Notes under the pieces: generated by a model | What the model saw: only the letters and a program-made list of their open reading frames with translations | The model's database searches: none | What the model was told of the DNA's origin: nothing | Made by a program: the position numbers and the translations under genes | Shown: piece after piece, positions 7,624 through 15,428 of the stretch | Numbering within the stretch: position 1 is the stretch's first letter | Layout: each line of letters begins with the position of its first letter | Assembly (NCBI GenBank): GCA_937973935.1 | Contig: CALJJF010000196.1 | Location: 1 to 16,601, forward strand | Direction of reading: 5' to 3' | Length of the DNA: 16,601 nucleotides | From: MKRK01 sp001896915 | Lineage (GTDB): Bacteria > Bacillota > Clostridia > Oscillospirales > Acutalibacteraceae

Positions 7624-7700
7624 CAATATCAAAGGTTTCGGCATACTATATATTAGTTTAGTAGCACTAATGATTAAGTATAAAGAAACTGGTGAGAAAT

Positions 7701-7931
7701 ATGAGCAAACAATTAATCCATGTAGGCTCAATAACTTCTGCGATCAAAAGCAGGGATATCCTTCGTTCCAAGGGCATTAAATCATTTATCGAACGTACCC
7801 CAAAGATTTCGGAGCGTGTGGGGTGCGGCTACAGTATTTATGTAGTGAACTACAATACCTTAACTGCAGAGAGCATTTTGCGGGAGGCTGGCATTAAAAT
7901 ACTTGGCAAAAGCGAGGGTCGAGACAGATGA
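7701..7931 (+). CDS. DUF3343 small protein, putative Se/S carrier
   Basis: A 76-residue protein with the DUF3343 layout: a beta-alpha start (LIHVGSITSAIKSRDILRSK), then the hallmark GCGYSIYV with a single central Cys, then a closing helix. DUF3343 proteins often sit beside cysteine desulfurases and selenium-related genes and are described as putative Se/S carriers; the Cys in GCGYS would be the carrying residue. ATG 7701 is chosen because GGTGAG lies just upstream; a GTG at 7692 is possible. It overlaps the next gene by 4 bp (ATGA at 7928-7931), so the two are coupled and the product may accept sulfur or selenium from that enzyme. The functional part is inference. Confidence 0.82.
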   Translation: MSKQLIHVGSITSAIKSRDILRSKGIKSFIERTPKISERVGCGYSIYVVNYNTLTAESILREAGIKILGKSEGRDR

Positions 7932-9067
7932 TTTATCTTGACAACGCGGCCACCACCAATCCCAAACCAAAATCCGTGATTGATGCTGTAACACATTCAT
8001 TGGAAGCGTACAGTGCAAACCCCGGAAGGGCAGGGCATGACTTATCCATTAATGTCTCAGAGGAGATTTATACAACACGTGCCTTGGCTGCCGACTTTTT
8101 CGGATGTGAAGAAGCCGAGGATGTAATTTTTACACCCAGCTGCACGTATGCTATTAATTTTGCATTAAAGGGCATATTGAAAAGAGGCGACCACGTGCTA
8201 ACCTCTTCTGTGGAGCATAATGCAGTAATCAGGCCGCTGGAAGCTTTGCGAAAGCAGGGGGTCATGTATGATATTGTTGAAGTGGCTGGGAAAGCACCCG
8301 AGGATATCGTGAAAGGGTTCCGCAGTAAAATACGATACAACACCAAGGCAATTGTTTGCATGCATGCGTCCAATGTTTTCGGCATCGTGTTGCCTATTAC
8401 GGAAATAGGACAACTGTGTAAGGAAAGGGGCTTGCGTTTTATCGTTGACTCTGCACAAACGGCAGGAAAGCTTCCCATTCATATGAAAAATATGAACATT
8501 GATTTTTTGTGTATTGCGTCTCATAAAGGCCTGTATGCGCCGATGGGGACGGGGATCTTGATTGCGCGGAAATCATTGGGGACCATTATCGAAGGCGGCA
8601 CAGGAACAAATTCACGGCTTTTTGTGCAGCCGGAGGAGCTTCCGGAACGAATGGAAAGCGGAACGGTGAATGTGCCCGGAATTTTTGGGATTAAAGCTGG
8701 TGTGGAGTTTGTCAAGGAGATTTCTACCATATTCATCTATGACCATGAAATTCAGCTTGTTCAGACATTATATGACGGACTGAAACAGATTAACGGCGTC
8801 ATTTTATATACGGACCGCCCTGAAAAGGAATGCAATGCTGCGGTTCTGTCCTTTAATATTAACGGGTTTTCATCAGAGGACATATCGGAAATGCTGAATG
8901 AAAACGGTGTAGCTACAAGGGCGGGGCTCCATTGCTCACCCCTTGCCCACAAAGCCTTTGGAACAGAAACAACCGGCACCGTTCGCCTGAGCCCGTCGGT
9001 GTTTACCACGGTGAAGGATATCCAAAGAACTTTAGAATATATAGATTTTTTTGTGAAAAAGCATTGA
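7928..9067 (+). CDS. Cysteine desulfurase family protein (EF2568 type)
   Basis: A PLP-dependent class-V aminotransferase-fold enzyme, 379 residues, that takes sulfur (or selenium) from cysteine (or selenocysteine). It opens with IYLDNAATTNPKP, has His97 in SVEHNAV for stacking on PLP, Asp174 and Gln177 in VDSAQTAG, and Lys200 in ASHKGLYAPMGTG for the Schiff base. The catalytic Cys336 lies in RAGLHCSPLAHKAFGT, close to the class II/SufS arrangement. The wording matches the EF2568-like subfamily rather than IscS or SufS of the standard cluster genes, and no iscU or sufU is adjacent. The partner is the overlapping DUF3343 gene, suggesting a dedicated S/Se delivery pair. GAGGGTCGAG supplies a weak binding site. 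Confident on family, not on substrate. Confidence 0.92.
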   Translation: MIYLDNAATTNPKPKSVIDAVTHSLEAYSANPGRAGHDLSINVSEEIYTTRALAADFFGCEEAEDVIFTPSCTYAINFALKGILKRGDHVLTSSVEHNAVIRPLEALRKQGVMYDIVEVAGKAPEDIVKGFRSKIRYNTKAIVCMHASNVFGIVLPITEIGQLCKERGLRFIVDSAQTAGKLPIHMKNMNIDFLCIASHKGLYAPMGTGILIARKSLGTIIEGGTGTNSRLFVQPEELPERMESGTVNVPGIFGIKAGVEFVKEISTIFIYDHEIQLVQTLYDGLKQINGVILYTDRPEKECNAAVLSFNINGFSSEDISEMLNENGVATRAGLHCSPLAHKAFGTETTGTVRLSPSVFTTVKDIQRTLEYIDFFVKKH

Positions 9068-9091
9068 ATATATTTCATATTGTGTTAAAAT
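9064..9091 (+). promoter_or_regulatory. Extended -10 promoter for cdaA-cdaR
   Basis: TTGAAT (9064-9069) and TAAAAT (9086-9091) are 16 bp apart, with TGT directly before the -10 as an extended element. It overlaps the stop of the desulfurase gene and would start transcription about 10-15 nt before cdaA. Reasonable but not tested. Confidence 0.5.
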
Positions 9092-9105
9092 AAAGAGGTA
9101 AGAAA

Positions 9106-9144
9106 ATGAGGATTGGTGAAAATTTTGATAACAGATTTTTTTGA
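9106..9144 (+). CDS. Possible 12-codon upstream ORF overlapping the cdaA start
   Basis: ATG 9106 has AGAGG at 9094-9098 with a 7-nt spacer, better than any cdaA start. It reads MRIGENFDNRFF and stops at TGA 9142-9144, out of frame with cdaA. It may be a translated leader that couples or limits cdaA translation, or a sign of a 1-nt error that separates the true ATG from cdaA. No homology is expected for so short a peptide. Confidence 0.3.
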   Translation: MRIGENFDNRFF

Positions 9145-10009
9145 ATCAATTTTAAACCAAATAGTTGCGATTGCGACGACAGTTCGGTATCCTATTGTTG
9201 ATATCCTGGATATTGTTTTGGTTGCTTTTCTTATTTATAAAGGCATTCAGTTTATGCGTGAAACGAGGGCTGAACAGCTTATAAAGGGAATAGCAATCTT
9301 ATTTATTGCATACGGTTTTGCCAAATGGCTGAATATGCGTGCGATGTCATGGATTTTGGTCAACATTTTTCAATATGGAATTGTGGTTATCTTTGTGGTG
9401 TTCCAACCCGAGCTGCGGAGTGCGCTGGAGCGTATGGGACGCAGTCAGATTAAAAATATCGGAAAAGGATTTTCAACGGAAGAGACGATTGAATCCCTCA
9501 ATCATACGATTGATGCGGTGTGTAAATCTTGTCTTACAATGCAAAAAAGCAAAACAGGTGCGCTGATAGTTCTTGAACGGGGAACCATGCTGGGTGAGAT
9601 TACCTCAACCGGTACGGTGATTGATGCTGTCCCGTCCAAAGAACTGATTTGTAACCTTTTCTTTACGAATTCGCCGCTCCATGACGGAGCAATGATTATA
9701 CGATATGACAAAATTTATGCCGCCGGCTGTATCTTACCATTGACACAGAATAACGATATCGGGACAGAACTGGGCACACGACACAGGGCAGCTTTGGGTG
9801 TCAGTGAAATCTCCGATGCCTTGGTTATCGTGGTTTCTGAGGAGACCGGAACGATTTCTGTTGCACAAAACGGGGTTTTGGAGCGGGATTTTAATGTCGC
9901 TACCTTAAAAACCAAGCTGGCAAGCACGTTTTTCGGACAAATCAATGATAACAAGAAAAGCAAGAATATTTTTCTCCGCCTTTTTAAAAAGGGAGGCGAT
10001 AAAAAGTGA
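9116..10009 (+). CDS. cdaA: Membrane diadenylate cyclase (c-di-AMP synthase)
   Basis: CdaA condenses two ATP to c-di-AMP, the signal that controls potassium and osmolyte balance and cell-wall homeostasis. Three N-terminal membrane helices are at about 28-47, 54-72 and 79-96. The DAC domain follows, with both hallmark motifs: Asp190-Gly-Ala in SPLHDGAMII and Arg222-His-Arg in GTRHRAALGVSE, then GTISVAQNG. Length 297 is typical. The start is uncertain: GTG 9116 has GAGG at 9108-9111 only 4 nt away, TTG 9113 is next to it, and a TGA at 9107-9109 blocks any further extension. The strongest binding site upstream (AGAGG, 9094-9098) instead fits an out-of-frame ATG at 9106. The stop overlaps the cdaR start by 4 bp (GTGA), the standard cdaA-cdaR arrangement. 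Confidence 0.95.
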   Translation: MKILITDFFESILNQIVAIATTVRYPIVDILDIVLVAFLIYKGIQFMRETRAEQLIKGIAILFIAYGFAKWLNMRAMSWILVNIFQYGIVVIFVVFQPELRSALERMGRSQIKNIGKGFSTEETIESLNHTIDAVCKSCLTMQKSKTGALIVLERGTMLGEITSTGTVIDAVPSKELICNLFFTNSPLHDGAMIIRYDKIYAAGCILPLTQNNDIGTELGTRHRAALGVSEISDALVIVVSEETGTISVAQNGVLERDFNVATLKTKLASTFFGQINDNKKSKNIFLRLFKKGGDKK

Positions 10010-11250
10010 AAGGTAAATTCAATTTAAATACGCTTTTGGTGAACAATAAATTTATTTTGCTATTCTCCGTTATTGCCGCCGTTACCCTATGGATATTCGT
10101 CAGCCCGGACGGAACAAGAACCATCAATGAACCTGTGAATGTGGATATCAAAAACACTGCTGTGTAGAAGCTTGGACTGCAGGTGGTATCCGGTCAGGGT
10201 CAAAAGGTCAATGTTGAGGTATCGGGAAAACGCTATGTAATCAGTCAGCTGAAGGACTCGGACATTATCGTTACCGCTTCCCTGGCAACGGTCAACGCTG
10301 CCGGAGAATTTGAACTTAAACTGACCGCTGTACACAGCGGAGGAGCCGCTGACTATACCATTACGAAAATTACACCGGACAAAATTAAGGTTCGGTTTGA
10401 CAGGATCGCAAAAGGAACTTATGACGTGGGTGCGGAAGCCATCGGTGTGAAGGCGGAGACCGGTTTTATCGCGGAAGCTCCTACCATCACCAATACCAAT
10501 TCCAGCAAAATAATCATTGAAGGACCCCAGAGTGACATTGACAATATTGCATATGTTGTTTCCGTTGCACAGGTGAATAAAACCCTGGCGCAAACCGAGA
10601 GCTTTGCCGGCAAAATAGAATTGAGGGATATCAACGGCGAGGTGATTGACCCGACGCCTTTCACCCTTCAATACACGGAAGCGGAAATTACCGTACAAAT
10701 CAGTAAATCAAAGACGGTGCCAATCGTGGCCAGCTTCGCCAATCAACCGGGTGTTTTCTTAACAACATCCATCAAGCATACCTTAAGTGTAAGCTCTGTC
10801 AAGGTCATCGGACCGCCGGAGGTCATTGATCCGCTGACAGAAATCACATTGCCGCCCATTGATTTCAATGAGATCGATTTAGCGAAGAAAACCTTCACCT
10901 TTGATCTGGTTCTGCCTGTGGGCGCAAGATCCAATGACGATATCAAAAAGGTGACCGTAACGCTGAACCTGTCCGGATATTCGAAAAAGACCTTAACGGT
11001 TACCAAATTCGTTCCTGTTAACATGGGAGCAAAAAAGGTAATAGCCAATACCGAATCCAAGACCGTTACAATGGTGGGTCCGTCCTCTGTATTGAGAACG
11101 TTAAAATCATCCAATGTATATTTGCAGTACGATATGAATCAGGTGACCGGAGCAGCCGGACAATATCAAGTGAATGCTATATTGAAAGCATATGGCCGTT
11201 CCGATATTTGGGGTGCAGGCACCTATCAAATTCAAATCACAGTCCAATAA
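10006..11250 (+). pseudogene. cdaR: CdaA regulator, YbbR-domain protein, interrupted by in-frame TAG
   Basis: CdaR (YbbR) is a membrane-anchored extracytoplasmic protein that binds CdaA and modulates c-di-AMP synthesis. It starts at GTG 10006, overlapping the cdaA stop, with GGGAGG at 9991-9996. The N-terminus has a short basic start, one helix (FILLFSVIAAVTLWIFVS, about residues 16-33) and then the family's 'pv.v.' opening. Codon 54 is TAG (10165-10167), yet the frame continues without break to TAA at 11250 with YbbR repeats such as KVNVEVSGKR, TITNTNSSKIIIEGPQSDID and VKVIGPPEVID. The full length would be 414 codons, normal for the family. As written the product is a 53-residue stub; a restart at GTG 10183 would lack the membrane anchor. 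Error, readthrough or real nonsense mutation cannot be separated here. Confidence 0.88.
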
Positions 11251-11253
11251 AAC

Positions 11254-11290
11254 AACGACCGGTATCACCAAAATGATACCGGTCGTTTTA
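11254..11290. terminator. Bidirectional terminator between cdaR and the convergent LiaF-like gene
   Basis: A 14-bp perfect stem, AACGACCGGTATCA (11254-11267) with TGATACCGGTCGTT (11274-11287), closes loop CCAAAA. TTTTA follows on the plus strand, and GTTTTATT follows on the minus strand, so it can serve both convergent operons. The remaining bases to 11368 contain nothing I recognise. Confidence 0.92.
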
Positions 11291-11368
11291 TATTGCTGTC
11301 CTTATCAATGTCTTATAGATTCTCTGTGTTGATTCTATTGAAAATTTTATTACAAACTAGAGATATAG

Positions 11369-12058
11369 TTATGATCTAATCTCAATACCGCCGAAAACGG
11401 CAGTGTACTCGATTTTAATAAGGGGTAGGGAGGAATCAGTCTCTTTTGGAGAAAAGTTCGTACAGCCGCCCAAAATGGGTAAACCTTTGGTCTCCACACG
11501 GACGCCGGGCGGAAGAATGATTTCTACTCCTCCAAAAATTGCGCTGACCTCAATGATGATATCGCCGGAAGGCCTGGCATCGGACAGGTCCACAGAAAGC
11601 TTCCCGAAGATGGAGGAAAGCTCCCCGCCACCAAAAGAAAGACTGTTGTTTTTTGTATTAACCTGTGAAAAAATAGCCAGATACTCAGGACGGTCGTTAC
11701 TGTCGCTGCTGCGTTTTCTGATGTCATTCAGCCATTTGATCTGTTGAATTTTTGATCCGAAAATTAGGAACAAGCCCAGTAAAATTAAAATAGCGGCGAC
11801 TAAAATGGCATCAGAAACCTTTTCGGAGATGATTCCCTGGTATTTTAACAACAGCCAGCAGCCCAGTGTAAGCCCTGCCAGATTTAAGAACTTGATCCCC
11901 TTTACGATGACGGAGGAGAGACAGGGAATGATGAGAAAAAGTGTCCACCATCCGTTGAAGGTGATGTCCGGCAGGATAGAGGCAGCTTTTAATAGGTACA
12001 ACGCACCGTATGCGATTGCCGCCAAGCCAAATAAAAGTTTAGTAACGCTGATTTTCAT
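11369..12058 (-). CDS. LiaF-like membrane protein (LiaI/LiaF TM region plus LiaF C-terminal domain)
   Basis: 229 residues with four membrane helices at about 8-29, 37-57, 58-77 and 81-104, matching the LiaI-LiaF-like transmembrane region (first block LLFGLAAIAYGALYLLK). A C-terminal cytoplasmic domain of about 90 residues has the repeated 'FGG.ei..p' pattern seen in LiaF: SAIFGGVEIILPPGVRVETK, LPILGGCTNF and AVFGGIEIRS. In Bacillus, LiaF restrains the LiaRS cell-envelope stress system; here no liaR or liaS is adjacent, so the role is open. ATG at 12058 is preceded (minus strand) by AAGGAAAGGA. It is the last gene of the proB-proA run, 62 bp after the unknown membrane protein, and shares the bidirectional terminator. 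Confidence 0.85.
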   Translation of the reverse strand: MKISVTKLLFGLAAIAYGALYLLKAASILPDITFNGWWTLFLIIPCLSSVIVKGIKFLNLAGLTLGCWLLLKYQGIISEKVSDAILVAAILILLGLFLIFGSKIQQIKWLNDIRKRSSDSNDRPEYLAIFSQVNTKNNSLSFGGGELSSIFGKLSVDLSDARPSGDIIIEVSAIFGGVEIILPPGVRVETKGLPILGGCTNFSPKETDSSLPLIKIEYTAVFGGIEIRS

Positions 12059-12120
12059 TTTTATAATTCCTTTCCTTAGGTTATCAAAGATCGCTCAATG
12101 AGAGACTCACATCGGGAATG

Positions 12121-12882
12121 TTATTTGTTTGTTTTTTTGGTTGCTGCCTTATAACTGCTTGTTCGGACGGATTCGATGGTTTCATTGCCATTTTTGCCCG
12201 TTACAATGTATTCCATATACTTGACGGGCGGTGCGTTAAAACCGTCAATGTCCGGTGTTTTATATCCCACAGTCAAAGTGACAGTGTTGCCCTTTCGCAC
12301 ATAAGTGACCACCTGAGGTTCATAGATGGCGATTTCGCCCACAATGGGAACATGGTAGCTGCGGTTATATTCATCATAATCAAAAAAGTTTTCGTTGATG
12401 TCAAAAGAAATGAAGCTGAGCTTGTTGTCTTCTCCGTACAGAGTTTTGGCGGCTTTTTCAATTTCATCGCAGGGAAGCAAAATCTTACCTGTGCTGTCGT
12501 TTTCCAGCTTACCTTCATTGTTTTTCAGCGCTAAGAAAATAGACGACTTTAAGACGATGTGAGGAGCGATGCTTGCCTTTGTTTCGAAGGTGGGCGGATC
12601 CAGTTCAGCCAGCGGTCGGATGAGTGTTTCATATCGGCGGCATTCGGCATTGTATTTTTCCTTGTTGGAGCTTTGAATGTTTGAATAGACAAAAGCGAAT
12701 ACCGAAAAAACACCCACAAGTGCGAAAATAAGCACCAAAGCACCCACTACGACAGGCGCCTTATCCTTACCTCTCTCTTTTTTCAACATTGTTTTTTTAT
12801 TCTTCTTGTAGCCCTTCGGCGCTTTAAAAACGATGCGTTCCCCCTGTGGGTTCTCTTCGTTCTGTGTACTGTTCTCAGTCAC
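12121..12882 (-). CDS. Unknown single-pass membrane protein
   Basis: 253 residues, not recognised. Residues 1-41 are cytoplasmic and end in a very Lys-rich stretch (KGYKKNKKTMLKKERGK), 43-66 are one membrane helix (VVVGALVLIFALVGVFSVFA), and 67-253 are outside, starting with a helical, charged segment and followed by an alpha/beta region (ISFDINENFFDYDEYNRSYH, then VVTYVRKGNTVTLTVGYKT). The shape is that of a type II membrane protein with an extracytoplasmic domain. The start is GTG at 12882, with AAGGA 11 nt upstream, longer than ideal. It sits 46 bp after proA and 62 bp before the LiaF-like gene on the same strand, so it is probably in the operon. A role at the envelope is inferred only from topology and the LiaF-like neighbour. 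Confidence 0.72.
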   Translation of the reverse strand: MTENSTQNEENPQGERIVFKAPKGYKKNKKTMLKKERGKDKAPVVVGALVLIFALVGVFSVFAFVYSNIQSSNKEKYNAECRRYETLIRPLAELDPPTFETKASIAPHIVLKSSIFLALKNNEGKLENDSTGKILLPCDEIEKAAKTLYGEDNKLSFISFDINENFFDYDEYNRSYHVPIVGEIAIYEPQVVTYVRKGNTVTLTVGYKTPDIDGFNAPPVKYMEYIVTGKNGNETIESVRTSSYKAATKKTNK

Positions 12883-12928
12883 CTTTCGGACATTCCTTTC
12901 TGACGCTGTACAGCGGATTTATGAAATT

Positions 12929-14185
12929 TCATCTGATTTGTCCGTCGCCTGTGATGACGTATTTGATAGATGTCAGCTCGTTTAAGCCCATGGGACCTCT
13001 TGCGTGAAGCTTTTGAGTGGAAATTCCGATTTCTGCGCCAAACCCGAACTCGCCGCCGTCCGTAAATCTTGTGGAGGCATTGACATACACAGCAGCCGCG
13101 TCGATTTCCTTTATGAATTTTTCTGCGTTTTCTTTACTGCCTGTCACGATGCATTCACTGTGCATGGTGGAGTATTTACGGATATGAGCAATGGCTTCGT
13201 CAATGTCCTTAACCACCTTGATCGCCAGAATATAATCGTTGTATTCTTTAAAATAATCCTCTTCTGTGGCGGATATAACACTTTAACCCAAAATTGCGAT
13301 CGTCTTTTCACAACCTCTGAGTTCCACTTGTTTTTCATTCAGCTTGGTCTGAATAACGGGTAAGATATCGCCGGCGATGTCCTCGTCCACCAAAAGTGTC
13401 TCGCAAGCGTTGCAGACCGAAGGACGGGAGGTTTTGGCGTTGAAAATGATGCTCACACCCATGTGGAAATTAGCCGTGCGGTCGATGTAAGTATGACAGT
13501 TGCCCGCACCGGTTTCAATGACAGGAACAGAGGAATTCTTCACCACCGCCTGAATGAGCCCGGCACCGCCCCGGGGAATGAGAACATCAATGTAACCGTT
13601 CAGTTTCATCAGCTCGTTGGCAGACTCACGGGAGGTATCTTCGATTAACTGGACACAGTCTGCGGGTAAGCCGGCATTTACAATGGCATCCCTCATCACA
13701 TGGGCAATGGCGGTGTTGCTGTGGATTGCTTCTTTTCCGCCCCGCAGGATAGTAGCATTGCCGGATTTTAAGCAAAGGGCCGCCGCGTCGGCGGTCACAT
13801 TGGGGCGCGATTCATAAATAATTCCGATTACGCCCAGCGGCACACGAATTTTTTGAATATGCAGACCGTTGGGAGGGGTGAAATCATCCAAAACAGTTCC
13901 GATGGGGTCAGCCAGCTCTGTGATTTTACGAACAGAATCGGAAATGTCCTGAATCCGCTCGTTGTTTAATGTGAGCCTGTCAATCAGCGCATCAGACAAC
14001 CCGTTTTGTTTCCCGTTTACAAGGTCAATTTTGTTTGCGGCTATCAATTCCTGTGCGTGCTCCGTCAACGCATCGGCGATGAGGTGCAAAGCACGGTTTT
14101 TGGTATCGGAGGAAGCGGTGGCAAGACTGGTTGATGCTTGCCTTGCTCGCTTGCCCATTTCAATTAATGTCATACGATCGGTCAT
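12929..14185 (-). pseudogene. proA: Gamma-glutamyl phosphate reductase, interrupted by in-frame TAA
   Basis: ProA reduces glutamyl-5-phosphate to glutamate semialdehyde with NADPH, the second step of proline synthesis. Family blocks are VPLGVIGIIYESRPNVTADA, LKSGNATILRGGKEA, LIPRGGAGL, VIETGAGNCH and the catalytic Cys258 in RPSVCNACETLLV. Codon 301 is TAA (13283-13285), after KTIAILG. The same frame continues with SVISATEEDYFKEYNDYILA, ASTRFTDGGEFGFGAEIGIS and KLHARGPMGLNELTS, the normal ProA C-terminus, to TGA at 12929. Full length would be 418 codons, normal. As written, translation ends after the catalytic Cys but before the C-terminal part, so activity is unlikely. The start at 14185 has GGGAAAGGA close upstream. 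proB lies 23 bp upstream on the same strand. Confidence 0.92.
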
Positions 14186-14208
14186 TCCTTTCCCAATACG
14201 GTAATTTG

Positions 14209-14991
14209 TTATTTCCCTTTAAAAATTGTGCCTACCGGCTTTCCGTCCAGCAAATCATAAATGTTTTTTAGGTTTTCACCGGAAACAATGGCGGTGTCAA
14301 TCCCTGCGGCGGCTGCATGTGTGGCGGCTTCCAGCTTGGTAACCATGCCGCCCGTACCCCCGTTCGTACCGGACCCGCCGGCAGCATTCATCATTTCCGG
14401 TGTGATTTCTTCCACATAGGGGATTAATTTTGCATCGTCATGTTCTGCCGGATTTTTATCATACAGTCCGTCGATATCGGTGATAATGATTAACAAATCA
14501 GCATTGATGAGGGTTGCGACGATAGCGGACAGATTGTCGTTGTCTCCAAACACCAATTCTTCAATGGACACAGAGTCGTTCTCATTGACAATGGGGGTCA
14601 CGCCAAGCCGCAGCAGCTCATGAAAGGTGTTGATTACATTCTGCTTGCGCTCTTCGTGCTCCACCACGTCTCTGGTCAATAAAATCTGGGCAATGATCTG
14701 CCCGTATTCAGAGAAGAATTTATCGTACATGAACATCAGCTCACATTGACCCACCGCAGCGGCAGCCTGCTTGCCCTTGACATCCGTCGGCCGTTCTGCT
14801 AAATTCATATGATTGGCTCCCACAGAGATGGCACCGGAGGTGACCAATGCAATTTCTTTGCCTGAATTTTTCAGGTCAGAAATCACCCTTGTCAAAGCAT
14901 CAAAGTTTCTGAAATTGGGCTTGCCGTTTGCATAGGTCAGCGTGGAGGTGCCGACCTTGATTACGATTCTTTTTGCGTCTACCACAGACAT
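14209..14991 (-). CDS. proB: Glutamate 5-kinase (kinase domain only)
   Basis: ProB phosphorylates glutamate with ATP, the first and usually feedback-controlled step of proline synthesis. The amino-acid kinase fold shows KRIVIKVGTSTLT, ALVTSGAISVGANHM, TPIVNENDSVSIEEL, FGDNDNLSAIVATLI, IITDIDGLYDKNP and GTGGMVTKLEAA. It ends at 260 residues with no C-terminal PUA domain, shorter than the E. coli enzyme of about 367 residues; many Firmicute forms also lack it. ATG 14991 is chosen because (minus strand) AAGGAAGG lies 8 nt upstream; an upstream ATG at 15039 has no binding site and would translate through the leader hairpin. The gene is first in the operon, with proA 23 bp downstream. Confidence 0.95.
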   Translation of the reverse strand: MSVVDAKRIVIKVGTSTLTYANGKPNFRNFDALTRVISDLKNSGKEIALVTSGAISVGANHMNLAERPTDVKGKQAAAAVGQCELMFMYDKFFSEYGQIIAQILLTRDVVEHEERKQNVINTFHELLRLGVTPIVNENDSVSIEELVFGDNDNLSAIVATLINADLLIIITDIDGLYDKNPAEHDDAKLIPYVEEITPEMMNAAGGSGTNGGTGGMVTKLEAATHAAAAGIDTAIVSGENLKNIYDLLDGKPVGTIFKGK

Positions 14992-15010
14992 TCCGAAGAC
15001 CTTCCTTTTA

Positions 15011-15035
15011 CAGAGGTTACAAAGCAACACCTCTG
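15011..15035 (-). promoter_or_regulatory. Leader hairpin of the proB operon
   Basis: CAGAGGT (15011-15017) and ACCTCTG (15029-15035) form a perfect 7-bp inverted repeat with an 11-nt loop. In the minus-strand transcript it ends 2-3 nt before the proB ribosome binding site (AAGGAAGG, 15001-15008). It could affect initiation; no T-box or known proline leader is seen. Inference only. Confidence 0.4.
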
Positions 15036-15053
15036 ACATTTTATATTTCTATC

Positions 15054-15082
15054 AGTATATCATTTTTGGGATTATTTCGCAA
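15054..15082 (-). promoter_or_regulatory. Sigma-A-type promoter of the proB operon
   Basis: On the minus strand TTGCGA (15082-15077) and TATACT (15059-15054) are separated by exactly 17 bp. Transcription would begin around 15047, giving a leader of about 55 nt before proB. It is divergent from the thrS promoter at 15137. Confidence 0.7.
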
Positions 15083-15136
15083 CAACCTGTTTTTGTGAAA
15101 TACCATGGAATTAAAAAATAAAATTAATTCTATGTG

Positions 15137-15164
15137 TTGACAATCGGTATGAATATGTGATAAA
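15137..15164 (+). promoter_or_regulatory. Promoter of the thrS T-box leader
   Basis: A perfect TTGACA (15137-15142) is followed after 16 bp by GATAAA (15159-15164) with TGT directly before it, an extended -10. The start of transcription would be near 15171, just before the T-box leader. Confidence 0.65.
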
Positions 15165-15184
15165 GTGTAAATAATAATAAAAAT

Positions 15185-15404
15185 GTTGACGGGGAACAAG
15201 CTGTATTCGCTTCTTTTTCAGAGAAGTCTGCCATGGCTGGAAGCAGACAAAGGAAAATGCAGTGTCAAACCACCCCTGAGTGCCGCCGAAACAAGGTGTG
15301 CCGGTGTCTTCCGTTATAGGACGAATGAGTGGTGCAATGCTGCACAATTCGGGTGGAACCGTGGAGTTTATTCTTCATCCCTTTTTTGGGGATGGAGTTT
15401 TTTT
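15185..15404 (+). promoter_or_regulatory. T-box riboswitch, threonine-specific
   Basis: T-box leaders bind uncharged tRNA and let transcription pass a terminator. Visible parts, in order: stem I with distal hairpin GTCTGC (15226-15231)/GCAGAC (15243-15248); specifier region AAACCACCCC, where ACC at 15269-15271 (or the adjacent ACC at 15272-15274) is a Thr codon; stem III, CGAAT (15322-15326)/ATTCG (15347-15351) enclosing GTGCA/TGCAC; the T-box GGGTGGAACCGTGG (15351-15364); and a terminator CATCCC (15376-15381)/GGGATG (15389-15394) followed by a T run (15398-15404). Either ACC gives Thr, which agrees with the downstream thrS. Confidence 0.92.
15373..15404 (+). terminator. Attenuator terminator of the thrS T-box
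   Basis: CATCCC (15376-15381) pairs with GGGATG (15389-15394) across a loop of six T and one G, extended by weak pairs below, then seven T (15398-15404) before thrS. In the T-box model it forms when tRNA-Thr is charged. Confidence 0.8.
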
Positions 15405-15428
15405 ATTTTTTGCAAAGGAGAAATGAAT

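Noticed and set aside
8068..9078. Long minus-strand open frames opposite the cysteine desulfurase
   Set aside because: They are antisense shadows without start signals or family motifs, and the plus strand carries a complete enzyme with all catalytic residues.
12118..12534. 138-codon plus-strand open frame opposite the unknown membrane protein
   Set aside because: No ribosome binding site, low-complexity hydrophobic start, and the minus-strand gene has a clear membrane topology and operon position.
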